Below, piece by piece: positions 1 through 5,626 of a DNA stretch of 7,879 nt. The notes under the pieces were generated by a model that saw nothing but the letters and a program-made list of their open reading frames with translations, ran no database searches and was not told the origin of the DNA. Each line of letters starts with the position of its first letter. The first letter of the stretch is position 1. The DNA comes from an uncultured Eubacteriales bacterium (GTDB lineage: Bacteria > Bacillota > Clostridia > Lachnospirales > Lachnospiraceae), in the NCBI GenBank assembly GCA_902783795.1, contig CACZSO010000307.1, forward strand, positions 1-7,879. The letters are read 5' to 3'. Position numbers and translations under genes: made by a program.

Positions 1-468
1 TACTTCCGGTTCTTTTTCCGCCTCATCATAGTTGGGGACAAAGTCCACCACATTTTTATCCAGGTCTTTTAAGTACACTTCCTGGGTAAACTTTTTAAGC
101 CGTGCCTCGGTATAACGCATGGCTGCCGCCCCGTCTCCCTCGATGGAGCCGAAATTTCCGTGGCCGTCGATGAGGGCCATCCCTTTTTTAAAGTCCTGGG
201 ATAAGACCACCAGGGCGTCATAAATGGAGGAATCCCCATGGGGATGGTATTTACCCATGGCATCGCCCACGATACGGGCGGATTTACGATGGGGTTTGTC
301 CGCATTCAGGCCCAGCATATGCATGGCATAAAGTACCCGCCGCTGCACCGGCTTCAGTCCGTCCCTGATATCAGGAACAGCCCGGGCGGTGATGACAGAC
401 ATAGAATAATTGATATAGGACCGCTGCATCTCCTCCGAGTATTCAGCTGTCAGGATCTGTTCTGCCAT
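1..468 (-). CDS. parC: Type IIA DNA topoisomerase subunit A (ParC/GyrA family), N-terminal part; 3' end outside window
   Basis: This is the DNA-cleaving subunit of a type IIA topoisomerase, which passes one duplex through a double-strand break to decatenate or relax the chromosome. Only the first 156 codons lie in the window. They cover the start of the winged-helix breakage-reunion domain: RDGLKPVQRR at residues 35-44, KYHPHGDSSIYD at 73-84, and AAMRYTEARL at 115-124 with the catalytic Arg118-Tyr119 pair. The quinolone-determining positions keep Ser80 and Asp84 (E. coli GyrA Ser83 and Asp87), the usual sensitive state. The ATG is preceded by AAAGGAG at short spacing and lies 18 nt after the stop of the B-subunit gene, so the two form one operon. 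The C-terminal beta-pinwheel, where a GyrA box would separate gyrase from topoisomerase IV, is outside the window. The parC symbol is therefore provisional and rests on the unlinked B/A gene pair; gyrA-like naming is possible. Confidence 0.88.
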   Translation of the reverse strand, partial: MAEQILTAEYSEEMQRSYINYSMSVITARAVPDIRDGLKPVQRRVLYAMHMLGLNADKPHRKSARIVGDAMGKYHPHGDSSIYDALVVLSQDFKKGMALIDGHGNFGSIEGDGAAAMRYTEARLKKFTQEVYLKDLDKNVVDFVPNYDEAEKEPEV

Positions 469-486
469 AAATCTCCTTTACGGTCA

Positions 487-2397
487 TTAATAGTCCAGCT
501 GGGCTTCCTTCGCATGTTCCTGGATGAAGTCCCGTCTAGGTTCCACATCGCTGCCCATCAAGAGTCCCGTGATCCTGTCCGCCATCCGGGCATCATCGAT
601 ATTGACCCGTTTAAGTAAACGTCTTTCAGGATCCAATGTGGTCTCCCAGAGCTGCTGGGCATCCATTTCACCCAGGCCTTTATAACGCTGGAGAGAGAAA
701 TTCTTATGTGTTTTCCGGTACTTGGCCAAAGCATCATCATCATAGAGGTAGACTTCCTCTCCATTGGCAGGAACAGCCTTATATAAAGGCGGCATGGCAA
801 TGTACACATGGCCTTCGGAGATCAGCTCCGGCATGAAACGATAGAAAAATGTCAATAATAAGGTGCTGATATGTTCACCGTCCACGTCCGCATCTGCCAT
901 GATAATGATCTTATCATACCGGAGTTTCGAGATATCAAAGTCATTCCCGTAGCCTTCGGAAAAACCGCAGCCGAAAGCCAGCACCATGGTCTTGATCTCC
1001 GCGTTCGCCAGCACCTTATCGATGGAAGCTTTTTCCACATTCAGGATCTTGCCGCGGATAGGCATGATGGCCTGATAAGTGCGGTTTCTGGCCATTTTTG
1101 CAGAGCCGCCGGCGGAATCACCTTCCACGATAAAGATCTCGCATCTGGAAGCATCCCGGGACTCACAGTTGGAAAGTTTTCCGTTAGAATCAAAGGAGAA
1201 CTTCTGCTTTGAGATCAGATTCGAGCGCGCTTTCTCCTCTGCCTTCCTTATCTTCGCCGACTTCTCCGCACAGGCGATCACGTTCTTAATGGTCTCCAGA
1301 TGCTTGTCGAAATACAGTTCCAGCTGTTCCTGTGTTACAGAAGCGGCTGCTTTGGAAGCATCCTGGGAACCCAGTTTTGTTTTCGTCTGTCCTTCAAAGA
1401 TGGGATCCGGATGTTTGACAGAAAGGACACAGGTCAGGCCGCAGCGGGTGTCAGGACCAGTAAATTTGTTCGGGTCTTTCAAGATCCCCAGATCTCTGGC
1501 ATAAGCATTGACCAGCTGGGTCAGTGCTGTCTTAAAGCCGGTGATATGGGTACCGCCCTCGGAATTATAGATATTATTGCAGTAACCCAGAATCCTTTCT
1601 TCAAAGGTATCCACATACTGCAGGCAGATATCCACTTCGATCTCATCCAGTTTCCCGGAGACCTGGATGATCTCTGTCTGTACTTCTTTCCCGGCATTCA
1701 GCTCTTTGATATAGGCTTTAAGACCATCCGGTTCATGATAGACCTGGGTCTCTTCCTCCCCTTTCCGGTTATTATAAAACGTGATCTTAAGTCCCGGATT
1801 CAGGTAAGCCGTTTCATGCAGGCGTGACTTGATGGCATCCGCCTTAAAGCGGGTATTTTCAAAGATCTCCGGGTCCGGCTTAAAGGTAATGGTAGTCCCG
1901 GTCTCCTTCGTCCTGCCGATGACCGGGAGCAGGCCTTTTTCAAGATCTACCACCGGAATGCCGCGTTCATAGGAATCATAGTAGATCTTTCCGTTTTTCC
2001 GGATCTTGATCTCCAGGTATTCGGATAATGCATTCACAGCAGAAGAACCGACGCCATGCAGGCCGCCGGATGTCTTATAGGCTTTATTATCGAATTTGCC
2101 TCCGGCATGCAGTGTGGTCAGGATCACCCGTTCAGCCGAGACGCCCTTTTCATGCATATCTACCGGAATGCCGCGTCCGTTATCCGCCACGATAACGGAT
2201 CCGTCATCTTCAATGGAAACTTCGATCTCAGAGCAGGCCCCTGCCAGATATTCATCCACCGAGTTATCCACGATCTCATTGACCAGATGTGTCAGGCCCG
2301 CACGTCCTACAGAGCCGATGTACATGCCCGGCCGCCGCCGTACGGCTTCCAGTCCCTCCAGTACAGTGATGCTGGAAGCATTATAAGTATCTCCCAT
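487..2397 (-). CDS. parE: Type IIA DNA topoisomerase subunit B (ParE/GyrB family), 636 aa
   Basis: This is the ATPase subunit that drives strand passage with the A subunit encoded just downstream. The GHKL ATPase domain shows the N-box EIVDNSVDE at 41-49 (catalytic Glu41, Asn45), DNGRGIP at 72-78 and the lid SGGLHGVGSS at 110-119. The transducer carries the QTK loop with Lys339. The TOPRIM domain shows EGDSAGGSAK at 425-434 (Glu425), PIRGKILNVEKA at 446-457 and DADVDGEHI at 502-510 (metal-binding Asp502, 504, 506). QRYKGLGEMD follows at 570-579. Length fits Gram-positive proteins, with no E. coli-type insert. The ATG has AAGGAG five bases upstream and a near-consensus promoter about 50 nt before it. 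Separation from dnaA-recF and the YKTSGGLHGVGSS lid favour topoisomerase IV, while the C-terminus (RRDFIQEHAKEAQLDY) looks more GyrB-like. The family is certain; parE versus a second gyrB is provisional. Confidence 0.93.
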   Translation of the reverse strand: MGDTYNASSITVLEGLEAVRRRPGMYIGSVGRAGLTHLVNEIVDNSVDEYLAGACSEIEVSIEDDGSVIVADNGRGIPVDMHEKGVSAERVILTTLHAGGKFDNKAYKTSGGLHGVGSSAVNALSEYLEIKIRKNGKIYYDSYERGIPVVDLEKGLLPVIGRTKETGTTITFKPDPEIFENTRFKADAIKSRLHETAYLNPGLKITFYNNRKGEEETQVYHEPDGLKAYIKELNAGKEVQTEIIQVSGKLDEIEVDICLQYVDTFEERILGYCNNIYNSEGGTHITGFKTALTQLVNAYARDLGILKDPNKFTGPDTRCGLTCVLSVKHPDPIFEGQTKTKLGSQDASKAAASVTQEQLELYFDKHLETIKNVIACAEKSAKIRKAEEKARSNLISKQKFSFDSNGKLSNCESRDASRCEIFIVEGDSAGGSAKMARNRTYQAIMPIRGKILNVEKASIDKVLANAEIKTMVLAFGCGFSEGYGNDFDISKLRYDKIIIMADADVDGEHISTLLLTFFYRFMPELISEGHVYIAMPPLYKAVPANGEEVYLYDDDALAKYRKTHKNFSLQRYKGLGEMDAQQLWETTLDPERRLLKRVNIDDARMADRITGLLMGSDVEPRRDFIQEHAKEAQLDY

Positions 2398-2418
2398 GAA
2401 AGCTCCTTACATAAAGAA

Positions 2419-2482
2419 TGCCAAATAACACAAGATATAGTGCCATAGATTTAAATTATAGCATATCTTCTGTTATTTGGCA
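2419..2482. repeat. 20-bp inverted repeat spanning the parE promoter and transcription start
   Basis: The left arm (2419-2438) and right arm (2463-2482) are inverted copies that match at 19 of 20 positions; the single mismatch is C2431 opposite C2470. The outer 11 bases, TGCCAAATAAC and its complement, pair perfectly. The 24-nt loop is AT-rich and holds the -10 box of the parE promoter, while the right arm overlaps the -35 box and most of the spacer. The dyad centre (about 2450.5) is within a few bases of the predicted transcription start. A transcript from this promoter contains only the left arm, so any control at initiation would act through DNA, as a paired operator or a cruciform. A transcript reading through from smpB would carry both arms and could fold a long hairpin. 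The repeat is directly seen; its function is inferred. Confidence 0.85.
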
Positions 2483-2483
2483 A
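2448..2483 (-). promoter_or_regulatory. Sigma-A promoter of the parE-parC operon (extended -10)
   Basis: Reading the minus strand, the -35 box is TTGCCA (2483-2478), the spacer is 17 nt and the -10 box is TATAAT (2460-2455), preceded by TGC as an extended -10. The predicted start is near 2448, leaving a 5' leader of about 50 nt before the parE ATG at 2397. The match is close to consensus (one -35 mismatch). The boxes lie inside or beside the inverted repeat at 2419-2482. Confidence 0.85.
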
Positions 2484-2543
2484 GAACGTTTGTTTGTAAC
2501 GGTTTTGAATATATGGTGGATGTCCCGTTTGATCTCTTATATT

Positions 2544-3011
2544 TCAGCGATTCCTCTCCCGGAACGAACGCTCCATTTCACGGTCTGCATCCTTTTTTGC
2601 GATGGAATCCCGCTTGTCATACAGTTTTTTGCCTTTGGCCAGGGCGATCTCCACTTTTACGCGTCCACCCTTGAAATAAACCTGGAGGGGGATCAGGGTG
2701 AAGCCTTTTTCCGTCACTTTTCCCACTAGCCGCCGTATTTCTTTTTTGTGCATCAGAAGCTTCTTTACACGCAGGGGATCCTTGTTGAAAATATTACCTT
2801 TTTCATAAGGACTGATGTGCATGCCGTTCACAAAGGCTTCCTCATTCTGTATGCGGACGAAAGCTTCATTCAGAGAACAATGTCCCTGCCGAAGACTTTT
2901 GACTTCGGTCCCGAACAGTTCTATCCCGCATTCATAAGTCTCCTCTATGAAATAATCGTGATAGGCTTTTTTATTATTCGATATTAATTTTGTCCCGGTT
3001 TTTGCAGCCAT
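2544..3011 (-). CDS. smpB: SsrA-binding protein SmpB (tmRNA-binding, trans-translation)
   Basis: SmpB binds the tRNA-like end of tmRNA and delivers it to stalled ribosomes, so that the broken message is released and the nascent peptide is tagged. The 155-residue protein has the family hallmarks: NNKKAYHDYFIEETYECGI near the N-terminus, GTEVKSLR, MHISPYEKGN, HDPLR-like NKDPLRVKKLLMHKKEI, and KGKKLYDKRD leading into a basic C-terminal tail that inserts into the mRNA channel. I chose the ATG at 3011 because AAGG lies 9 nt upstream; an in-frame GTG at 3017 would put this motif only 3 nt away. It follows secG after a strong terminator, and I see no good promoter of its own, so it may depend on read-through or a weak promoter. 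No ssrA (tmRNA) gene lies in the 146-nt gap that follows. Confidence 0.96.
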   Translation of the reverse strand: MAAKTGTKLISNNKKAYHDYFIEETYECGIELFGTEVKSLRQGHCSLNEAFVRIQNEEAFVNGMHISPYEKGNIFNKDPLRVKKLLMHKKEIRRLVGKVTEKGFTLIPLQVYFKGGRVKVEIALAKGKKLYDKRDSIAKKDADREMERSFRERNR

Positions 3012-3030
3012 AGGCACCTGCCTTGATTTT

Positions 3031-3064
3031 AAAAAACTCCGCTGACAAATCTTTTCAGCGGAGT
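3031..3064 (-). terminator. Rho-independent terminator after secG
   Basis: On the minus strand a perfect 10-bp stem (ACTCCGCTGA at 3064-3055 pairing with TCAGCGGAGT at 3045-3036) closes a 9-nt loop and runs straight into a run of T (3036-3031). It lies 35 nt after the secG stop and 20 nt before the smpB start, so it should end most transcripts of the tRNA-Leu/secG unit before smpB. Confidence 0.92.
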
Positions 3065-3098
3065 ATGCTATGTCATAAAATGTAACGGTCTTTTAAGA

Positions 3099-3335
3099 TC
3101 AGAAATTAATGCAAAGCAAGAACGCAAGGGCAAAGAATACAGCCACTGCGATTTTCGTTGCTTTTTCGATCTTACCTTCTCTGGAACGGGATTTATTCTT
3201 TTCCCAATAGGTATCCGCCATACCGCCGATGGTCCCTAAGCCCGCTGATTTGCCTTCCTGAAGAAGGACGGTGGCAATAATGAATAAACCTCCCAATGCA
3301 AAGATCGCAGTTAAGATATAGCGTAAAACAACCAT
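3099..3335 (-). CDS. secG: Preprotein translocase subunit SecG
   Basis: SecG is the small accessory subunit of the SecYEG channel that exports unfolded proteins across the cytoplasmic membrane; it assists SecA-driven translocation. The 78-residue protein has two hydrophobic segments (about residues 5-24 and 58-76) joined by a loop with the family signature VLLQEGKSAGLGTIGG (24-39) and a charged KNKSRSREGKIEK stretch. The start at 3335 is chosen because AAGGAG lies 9 nt upstream and the protein then begins with the first helix. The open frame continues further upstream only by running through the tRNA-Leu gene. It lies 76 nt after that tRNA and ends at the terminator 3064-3031. The length is normal for Gram-positive SecG. 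Confidence 0.96.
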   Translation of the reverse strand: MVVLRYILTAIFALGGLFIIATVLLQEGKSAGLGTIGGMADTYWEKNKSRSREGKIEKATKIAVAVFFALAFLLCINF

Positions 3336-3359
3336 TTTTTCAAACTCCTTATTAACATT

Positions 3360-3378
3360 GGCGGTAATATGAGCCGCC
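3360..3378 (-). other. Small GC-rich stem-loop in the secG leader
   Basis: GGCGG (minus strand 3378-3374) pairs with CCGCC (3364-3360) around a 9-nt AT-rich loop, about 12 nt before the AAGGAG of secG. It could shape the processed 5' end between tRNA-Leu and secG or affect access to the ribosome binding site. Only the 5-bp stem is seen; the role is unknown. Confidence 0.4.
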
Positions 3379-3411
3379 GTGATTTTCCGTAAAAAACTCC
3401 GGAAAGATGAA

Positions 3412-3494
3412 TGCCGGTAATGGGACTTGAACCCATACGTGGTTGCCCACAACAGATTTTGAGTCTGCCTCGTCTGCCATTCCGACACACCGGC
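3412..3494 (-). tRNA. tRNA-Leu, anticodon CAA (reads UUG)
   Basis: The 83-nt gene folds as a class II tRNA. The acceptor stem is GCCGGTG with TACCGGC (one G-U pair) and discriminator A73, as leucine tRNAs need. The D stem is TCG/CGA around a GAATGGCAGA loop. The anticodon stem is GCAGA/TCTGT with loop CTCAAAA, giving anticodon CAA. A long variable arm, GTGG-GCAA-CCAC, is typical of Leu, Ser or Tyr. The T arm is ATGGG-TTCAAGT-CCCAT. No 3' CCA is encoded (TTC follows), so CCA must be added by the nucleotidyltransferase. It has its own promoter about 13 nt upstream and is followed by secG. Confidence 0.96.
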
Positions 3495-3506
3495 TTTTTC
3501 TGCAAC

Positions 3507-3542
3507 AGAAAAGATAGTAACATAAACTCAAGAGAAATGCAA
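3507..3542 (-). promoter_or_regulatory. Promoter of the tRNA-Leu/secG unit
   Basis: On the minus strand: -35 TTGCAT (3542-3537), 17-nt spacer, -10 TACTAT (3519-3514) preceded by TGT as an extended -10. Predicted start is about 3507, giving a leader of about 13 nt before the mature tRNA. The -35 begins only 9 nt after the recU stop codon, and I see no convincing terminator between them, so recU transcripts may also read into the tRNA. Confidence 0.78.
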
Positions 3543-3550
3543 GCTTTTTT

Positions 3551-4090
3551 TCAGTTCTCTTCCCGGCTTAAAAGATCCAGCTGCAGCGCTTCCAGATAAT
3601 GGACATAAACTCCGTTGGTCAAAGCCACCCGGTAAGTCTTATCGATCTCATCAAAAGTGAAGCTCTTGCGTCCCCCTTTCAGCATCCGCTCATAAAAACG
3701 CTTAAGGTCACGGAAAGGAAGATAATAGGCTTCCTGTCTTTCTGTATACCAGATGATCAGGAACGAGATACCCTGCTGGTTTTCCATATCTTCCATAAAC
3801 CGGATCTGATGTTCATGGACATTGGCCAGAGGGAAGGTGTCTGTCTTGCATTCCTTGGCATCGAAACACACCGGGATGCCCTGAACGGCCCCGATATAAT
3901 CCACCGTGGACTGCTGGTCAAAGTAGGCCAGGGTGATGTGCCGGGATTCCGCGTCGATATTCACAGGAGTGATAGGCGTCGGGACCTTCTGAATGAGAGC
4001 CAGGCGCCGGTTCCGGTAATCTTCGTTCGTATAATTGATCATCTCTTCCAGGAGTGATCCTCTTAATCCCCGTGAACTCCAAGTGGCCAA
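3551..4090 (-). CDS. recU: Holliday junction resolvase RecU, TTG start
   Basis: RecU cuts four-way DNA junctions symmetrically in recombination repair and chromosome segregation and replaces RuvC in Firmicutes. The 179-residue protein opens MATWSSRGLRGSLLEEMIN, the usual clostridial RecU N-terminus. It shows STVDYIGAVQG at 61-71 and CFDAKECKTDTFPL at 75-88. By comparison with the B. subtilis triad Asp88, Glu101, Lys103, the active site should be Asp64, Asp77 and Lys79, with Asp where B. subtilis has Glu. HEHQIRFM (92-99) and a GGRKS motif (139-143) follow. It is shorter than the roughly 200-residue Bacillus protein because the N-terminal extension is missing. The start is TTG, preceded by GGAGGTG eight bases away; no ATG fits the conserved N-terminus. 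It overlaps the pseudouridine synthase gene by 28 nt in another frame and ends the alaS operon. Confidence 0.93.
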   Translation of the reverse strand: MATWSSRGLRGSLLEEMINYTNEDYRNRRLALIQKVPTPITPVNIDAESRHITLAYFDQQSTVDYIGAVQGIPVCFDAKECKTDTFPLANVHEHQIRFMEDMENQQGISFLIIWYTERQEAYYLPFRDLKRFYERMLKGGRKSFTFDEIDKTYRVALTNGVYVHYLEALQLDLLSREEN

Positions 4091-5016
4091 TCTTCCGGCA
4101 CCTCCGTTTCAAATGTTTTAAGACTGATGCCTTTAAGCTCGCATTCCGGGAAAGACAGGCTGTAAGCAAACAGGCATTGGATAAAAATACCGTAAGACAG
4201 GTTCGTCTTCGCATCCCCGTACTTCGGGTCTCCGATGATAGGATAGCCCAGGGCAGAAAGATGGGCCCGGATCTGGTGGGACCTGCCTGTCACCAGGTGC
4301 ACTTTAAGTAAAGTGCTGTCTTTATACTGTTTTACCGGGAAAAACTCTGTTTTTATGAGACGGGCGCCTTTTAAAGGAGAACGGCTGATAAAGACCCGGT
4401 TGGACGTCTTGTTTTTGTATAGATACCCGCTGTCGGAAAAGGGTTCTTTGATCACGCCCTTTACATAAGCATAATAATACTTCGTAAGGTCTCGCTCCCT
4501 GAACAGAGCTGAAAGGACCTGGAGTCCTCGTAAGGACAGCCCCGCTGCCATGATGCCTCCGGTATTCCTGTCCAGCCGGTTGCAGACCGAAGGCTTGAAA
4601 GTCTCAAATTCCGAGTCGGAAATGATGCCCCGTTCCCTGGCGTACCAGATGACCCATTCGTTGACTGAGATATCTTCAGGCCGTGCTTTCTGGGACAGGA
4701 TCCCGGCAGGCTTGATAAAGATGAGCACGTCATTGTCTTCATACAGCACCTTTATCTCCGGAAAATCCACGGAAAGCGGTACATCGGCCCTTTTTAAGCC
4801 CCGCATCTTTTCATAAGTTTCCTGGGAAAAATACATCTGGACCGTATCGCCGAATACCGTGATCTGGGACCCCATGGCCTTTTCATGGTTCAGGGTGATA
4901 TTCTTTTTCCTGAGTATCTTATAGATAAAGCTCATAGGTGCTTCTTTCAGCACCTTGTGGATCACTTTATCCAGCCGCTGCCCGGCCTGATTATCATTTA
5001 CAGAAAACTCGATCAT
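4063..5016 (-). CDS. RluA-family (RluC-like) 23S rRNA pseudouridine synthase
   Basis: Enzymes of this family turn uridine into pseudouridine in 23S rRNA, or in some members tRNA. The 317-residue protein has an N-terminal S4 RNA-binding domain (about residues 10-60: QAGQRLDKVIHKVL, then IYKILRKKNITLN) and a catalytic domain. IKPAGILSQ is at 101-109, the active-site motif NRLDRNTGG at 146-154 with catalytic Asp149, and the C-terminal signature VTGRSHQIRAHLSALGYPI at 242-260 followed by GDPKYG. The S4 domain and this layout point to RluC/RluD rather than RluA, but the target uridines cannot be read from sequence. The family's usual HRLD is NRLD here. I start at 5016, where the S4 domain begins, with AGGAG just upstream and 7 nt after the previous stop; an upstream extension to 5073 would run into that gene. 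Confidence 0.9.
   Translation of the reverse strand: MIEFSVNDNQAGQRLDKVIHKVLKEAPMSFIYKILRKKNITLNHEKAMGSQITVFGDTVQMYFSQETYEKMRGLKRADVPLSVDFPEIKVLYEDNDVLIFIKPAGILSQKARPEDISVNEWVIWYARERGIISDSEFETFKPSVCNRLDRNTGGIMAAGLSLRGLQVLSALFRERDLTKYYYAYVKGVIKEPFSDSGYLYKNKTSNRVFISRSPLKGARLIKTEFFPVKQYKDSTLLKVHLVTGRSHQIRAHLSALGYPIIGDPKYGDAKTNLSYGIFIQCLFAYSLSFPECELKGISLKTFETEVPEDWPLGVHGD
4090..4106 (-). promoter_or_regulatory. recU ribosome binding site that fixes a TTG start
   Basis: On the minus strand GGAGGTG sits eight bases before the TTG at 4090, wholly inside the 3' end of the pseudouridine synthase gene. This near-perfect Shine-Dalgarno match supports TTG as the real start and suggests recU can initiate within the upstream reading frame. 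Confidence 0.75.
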
Positions 5017-5023
5017 GACGCTC

Positions 5024-5626
5024 CTACATGGAAATGGCGCGGAATACACCCTCCCGTTTAAGTACCGTCTCATCTATCTCATCCCGGTCCGTAAATTTCC
5101 GGGATCTGAGAGATGCCAGATACTTATCGATATCGTTTAACAGCCGGATCTCACAGTCTACTTCGGAAAGCCGTAAAAACCGGTGCAGGTATTCAGTATA
5201 CTCTTTAATGTCCAGGGTGGTGTCCCCGGTGAAGACCAGTACCTCGTTCTCCGTAAAGCAGGCATAGTTCACCGGTATGGCTTTCCCGTCCCGTTTTGCA
5301 ACAATGAGTTCAGCGTCCATGACGCCGTTCTTCACCAGCTGCCTGACTTTCTCATACTCTTCTTCCGGCCTGCCTTTAAATTTCCAGTAAAAGATCAGGG
5401 ACGCAGCCTGCATGGCCATGGGGACTGCGGTCAATATACCGGCCACAGACAGCAGGTTTTTTGTGGTCTTCGTCACTACATAGCCGGTGATCACCAGGCC
5501 GGCCACCCCCAGGGCTAAGATCAGGGTCCGTATCAGCAGCCTCATTTTCTGCTGACGGATATATCCGAAATGCCCCTTAGTGATCCGGCCTTTTGTTTTT
5601 ATGGTCGTGGTATAATACTCCGCCAT
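5024..5626 (-). CDS. Uncharacterised two-helix membrane protein coupled to alaS
   Basis: I do not recognise this 200-residue protein. A basic N-terminus (Lys10, Lys12, Arg14, Lys17, Arg24, Lys28, Arg29) is followed by two hydrophobic segments, about 30-51 and 58-81, separated by a short turn. A mostly charged domain of about 115 residues follows (85-200). By the positive-inside rule both termini should face the cytoplasm, with only a small external loop. The soluble part contains a mixed alpha/beta-looking stretch (AELIVAKRDGKAIPVNYACFTENEVLVFTGD, given here only as residues 105-135) and ends without a signal or anchor motif. There is no cleavable signal peptide, lipobox or metal-binding cluster. 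The ATG shares its A with the alaS TGA (TGATG), so translation is probably coupled, and the pseudouridine synthase follows 7 nt after its stop. The setting suggests a link to translation, but that is not evidence of function. Confidence 0.85.
   Translation of the reverse strand: MAEYYTTTIKTKGRITKGHFGYIRQQKMRLLIRTLILALGVAGLVITGYVVTKTTKNLLSVAGILTAVPMAMQAASLIFYWKFKGRPEEEYEKVRQLVKNGVMDAELIVAKRDGKAIPVNYACFTENEVLVFTGDTTLDIKEYTEYLHRFLRLSEVDCEIRLLNDIDKYLASLRSRKFTDRDEIDETVLKREGVFRAISM

Noticed and set aside
871..897. DADVDGEHI variant (Glu where Ser or Ala is common) as a loss-of-function change in ParE
   Set aside because: All three metal-binding Asp residues and the following His are intact, so the variation is probably neutral or lineage-specific.
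871..1827. Long plus-strand open frames opposite parE (up to 175 codons)
   Set aside because: They lie antisense to a full-length, motif-complete topoisomerase gene, resemble no protein family, and reflect the mid-GC codon use of the real gene.
2419..2482. Invertible (phase-variable) promoter
   Set aside because: The inverted repeats flank a promoter box, but the segment between arms is only 24 bp, far shorter than known invertible promoters, and no recombinase gene is nearby. An essential topoisomerase operon is also an unlikely target.
3015..3017. GTG at 3017 as the smpB start
   Set aside because: It leaves only 3 nt to the AAGG motif, while the ATG at 3011 has a normal 9-nt spacing.
3389..3416. 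Terminator directly after tRNA-Leu
   Set aside because: A six-T run follows CCGGAG, but the only stem before it is 4 bp and would use the tRNA acceptor strand; the alternative TTTCCG/CGGAAA stem has the T run in its loop.
3530..3561. AAGAGAA/TTCTCTT inverted repeat after recU as a terminator
   Set aside because: Only 7 bp with an 18-nt loop, and no T run follows on the minus strand; it also overlaps the recU end and the tRNA promoter.
5611..5616. TATAAT on the plus strand as an antisense promoter
   Set aside because: No -35 at a workable distance, and the bases code for conserved-looking Tyr codons at the start of the membrane protein.
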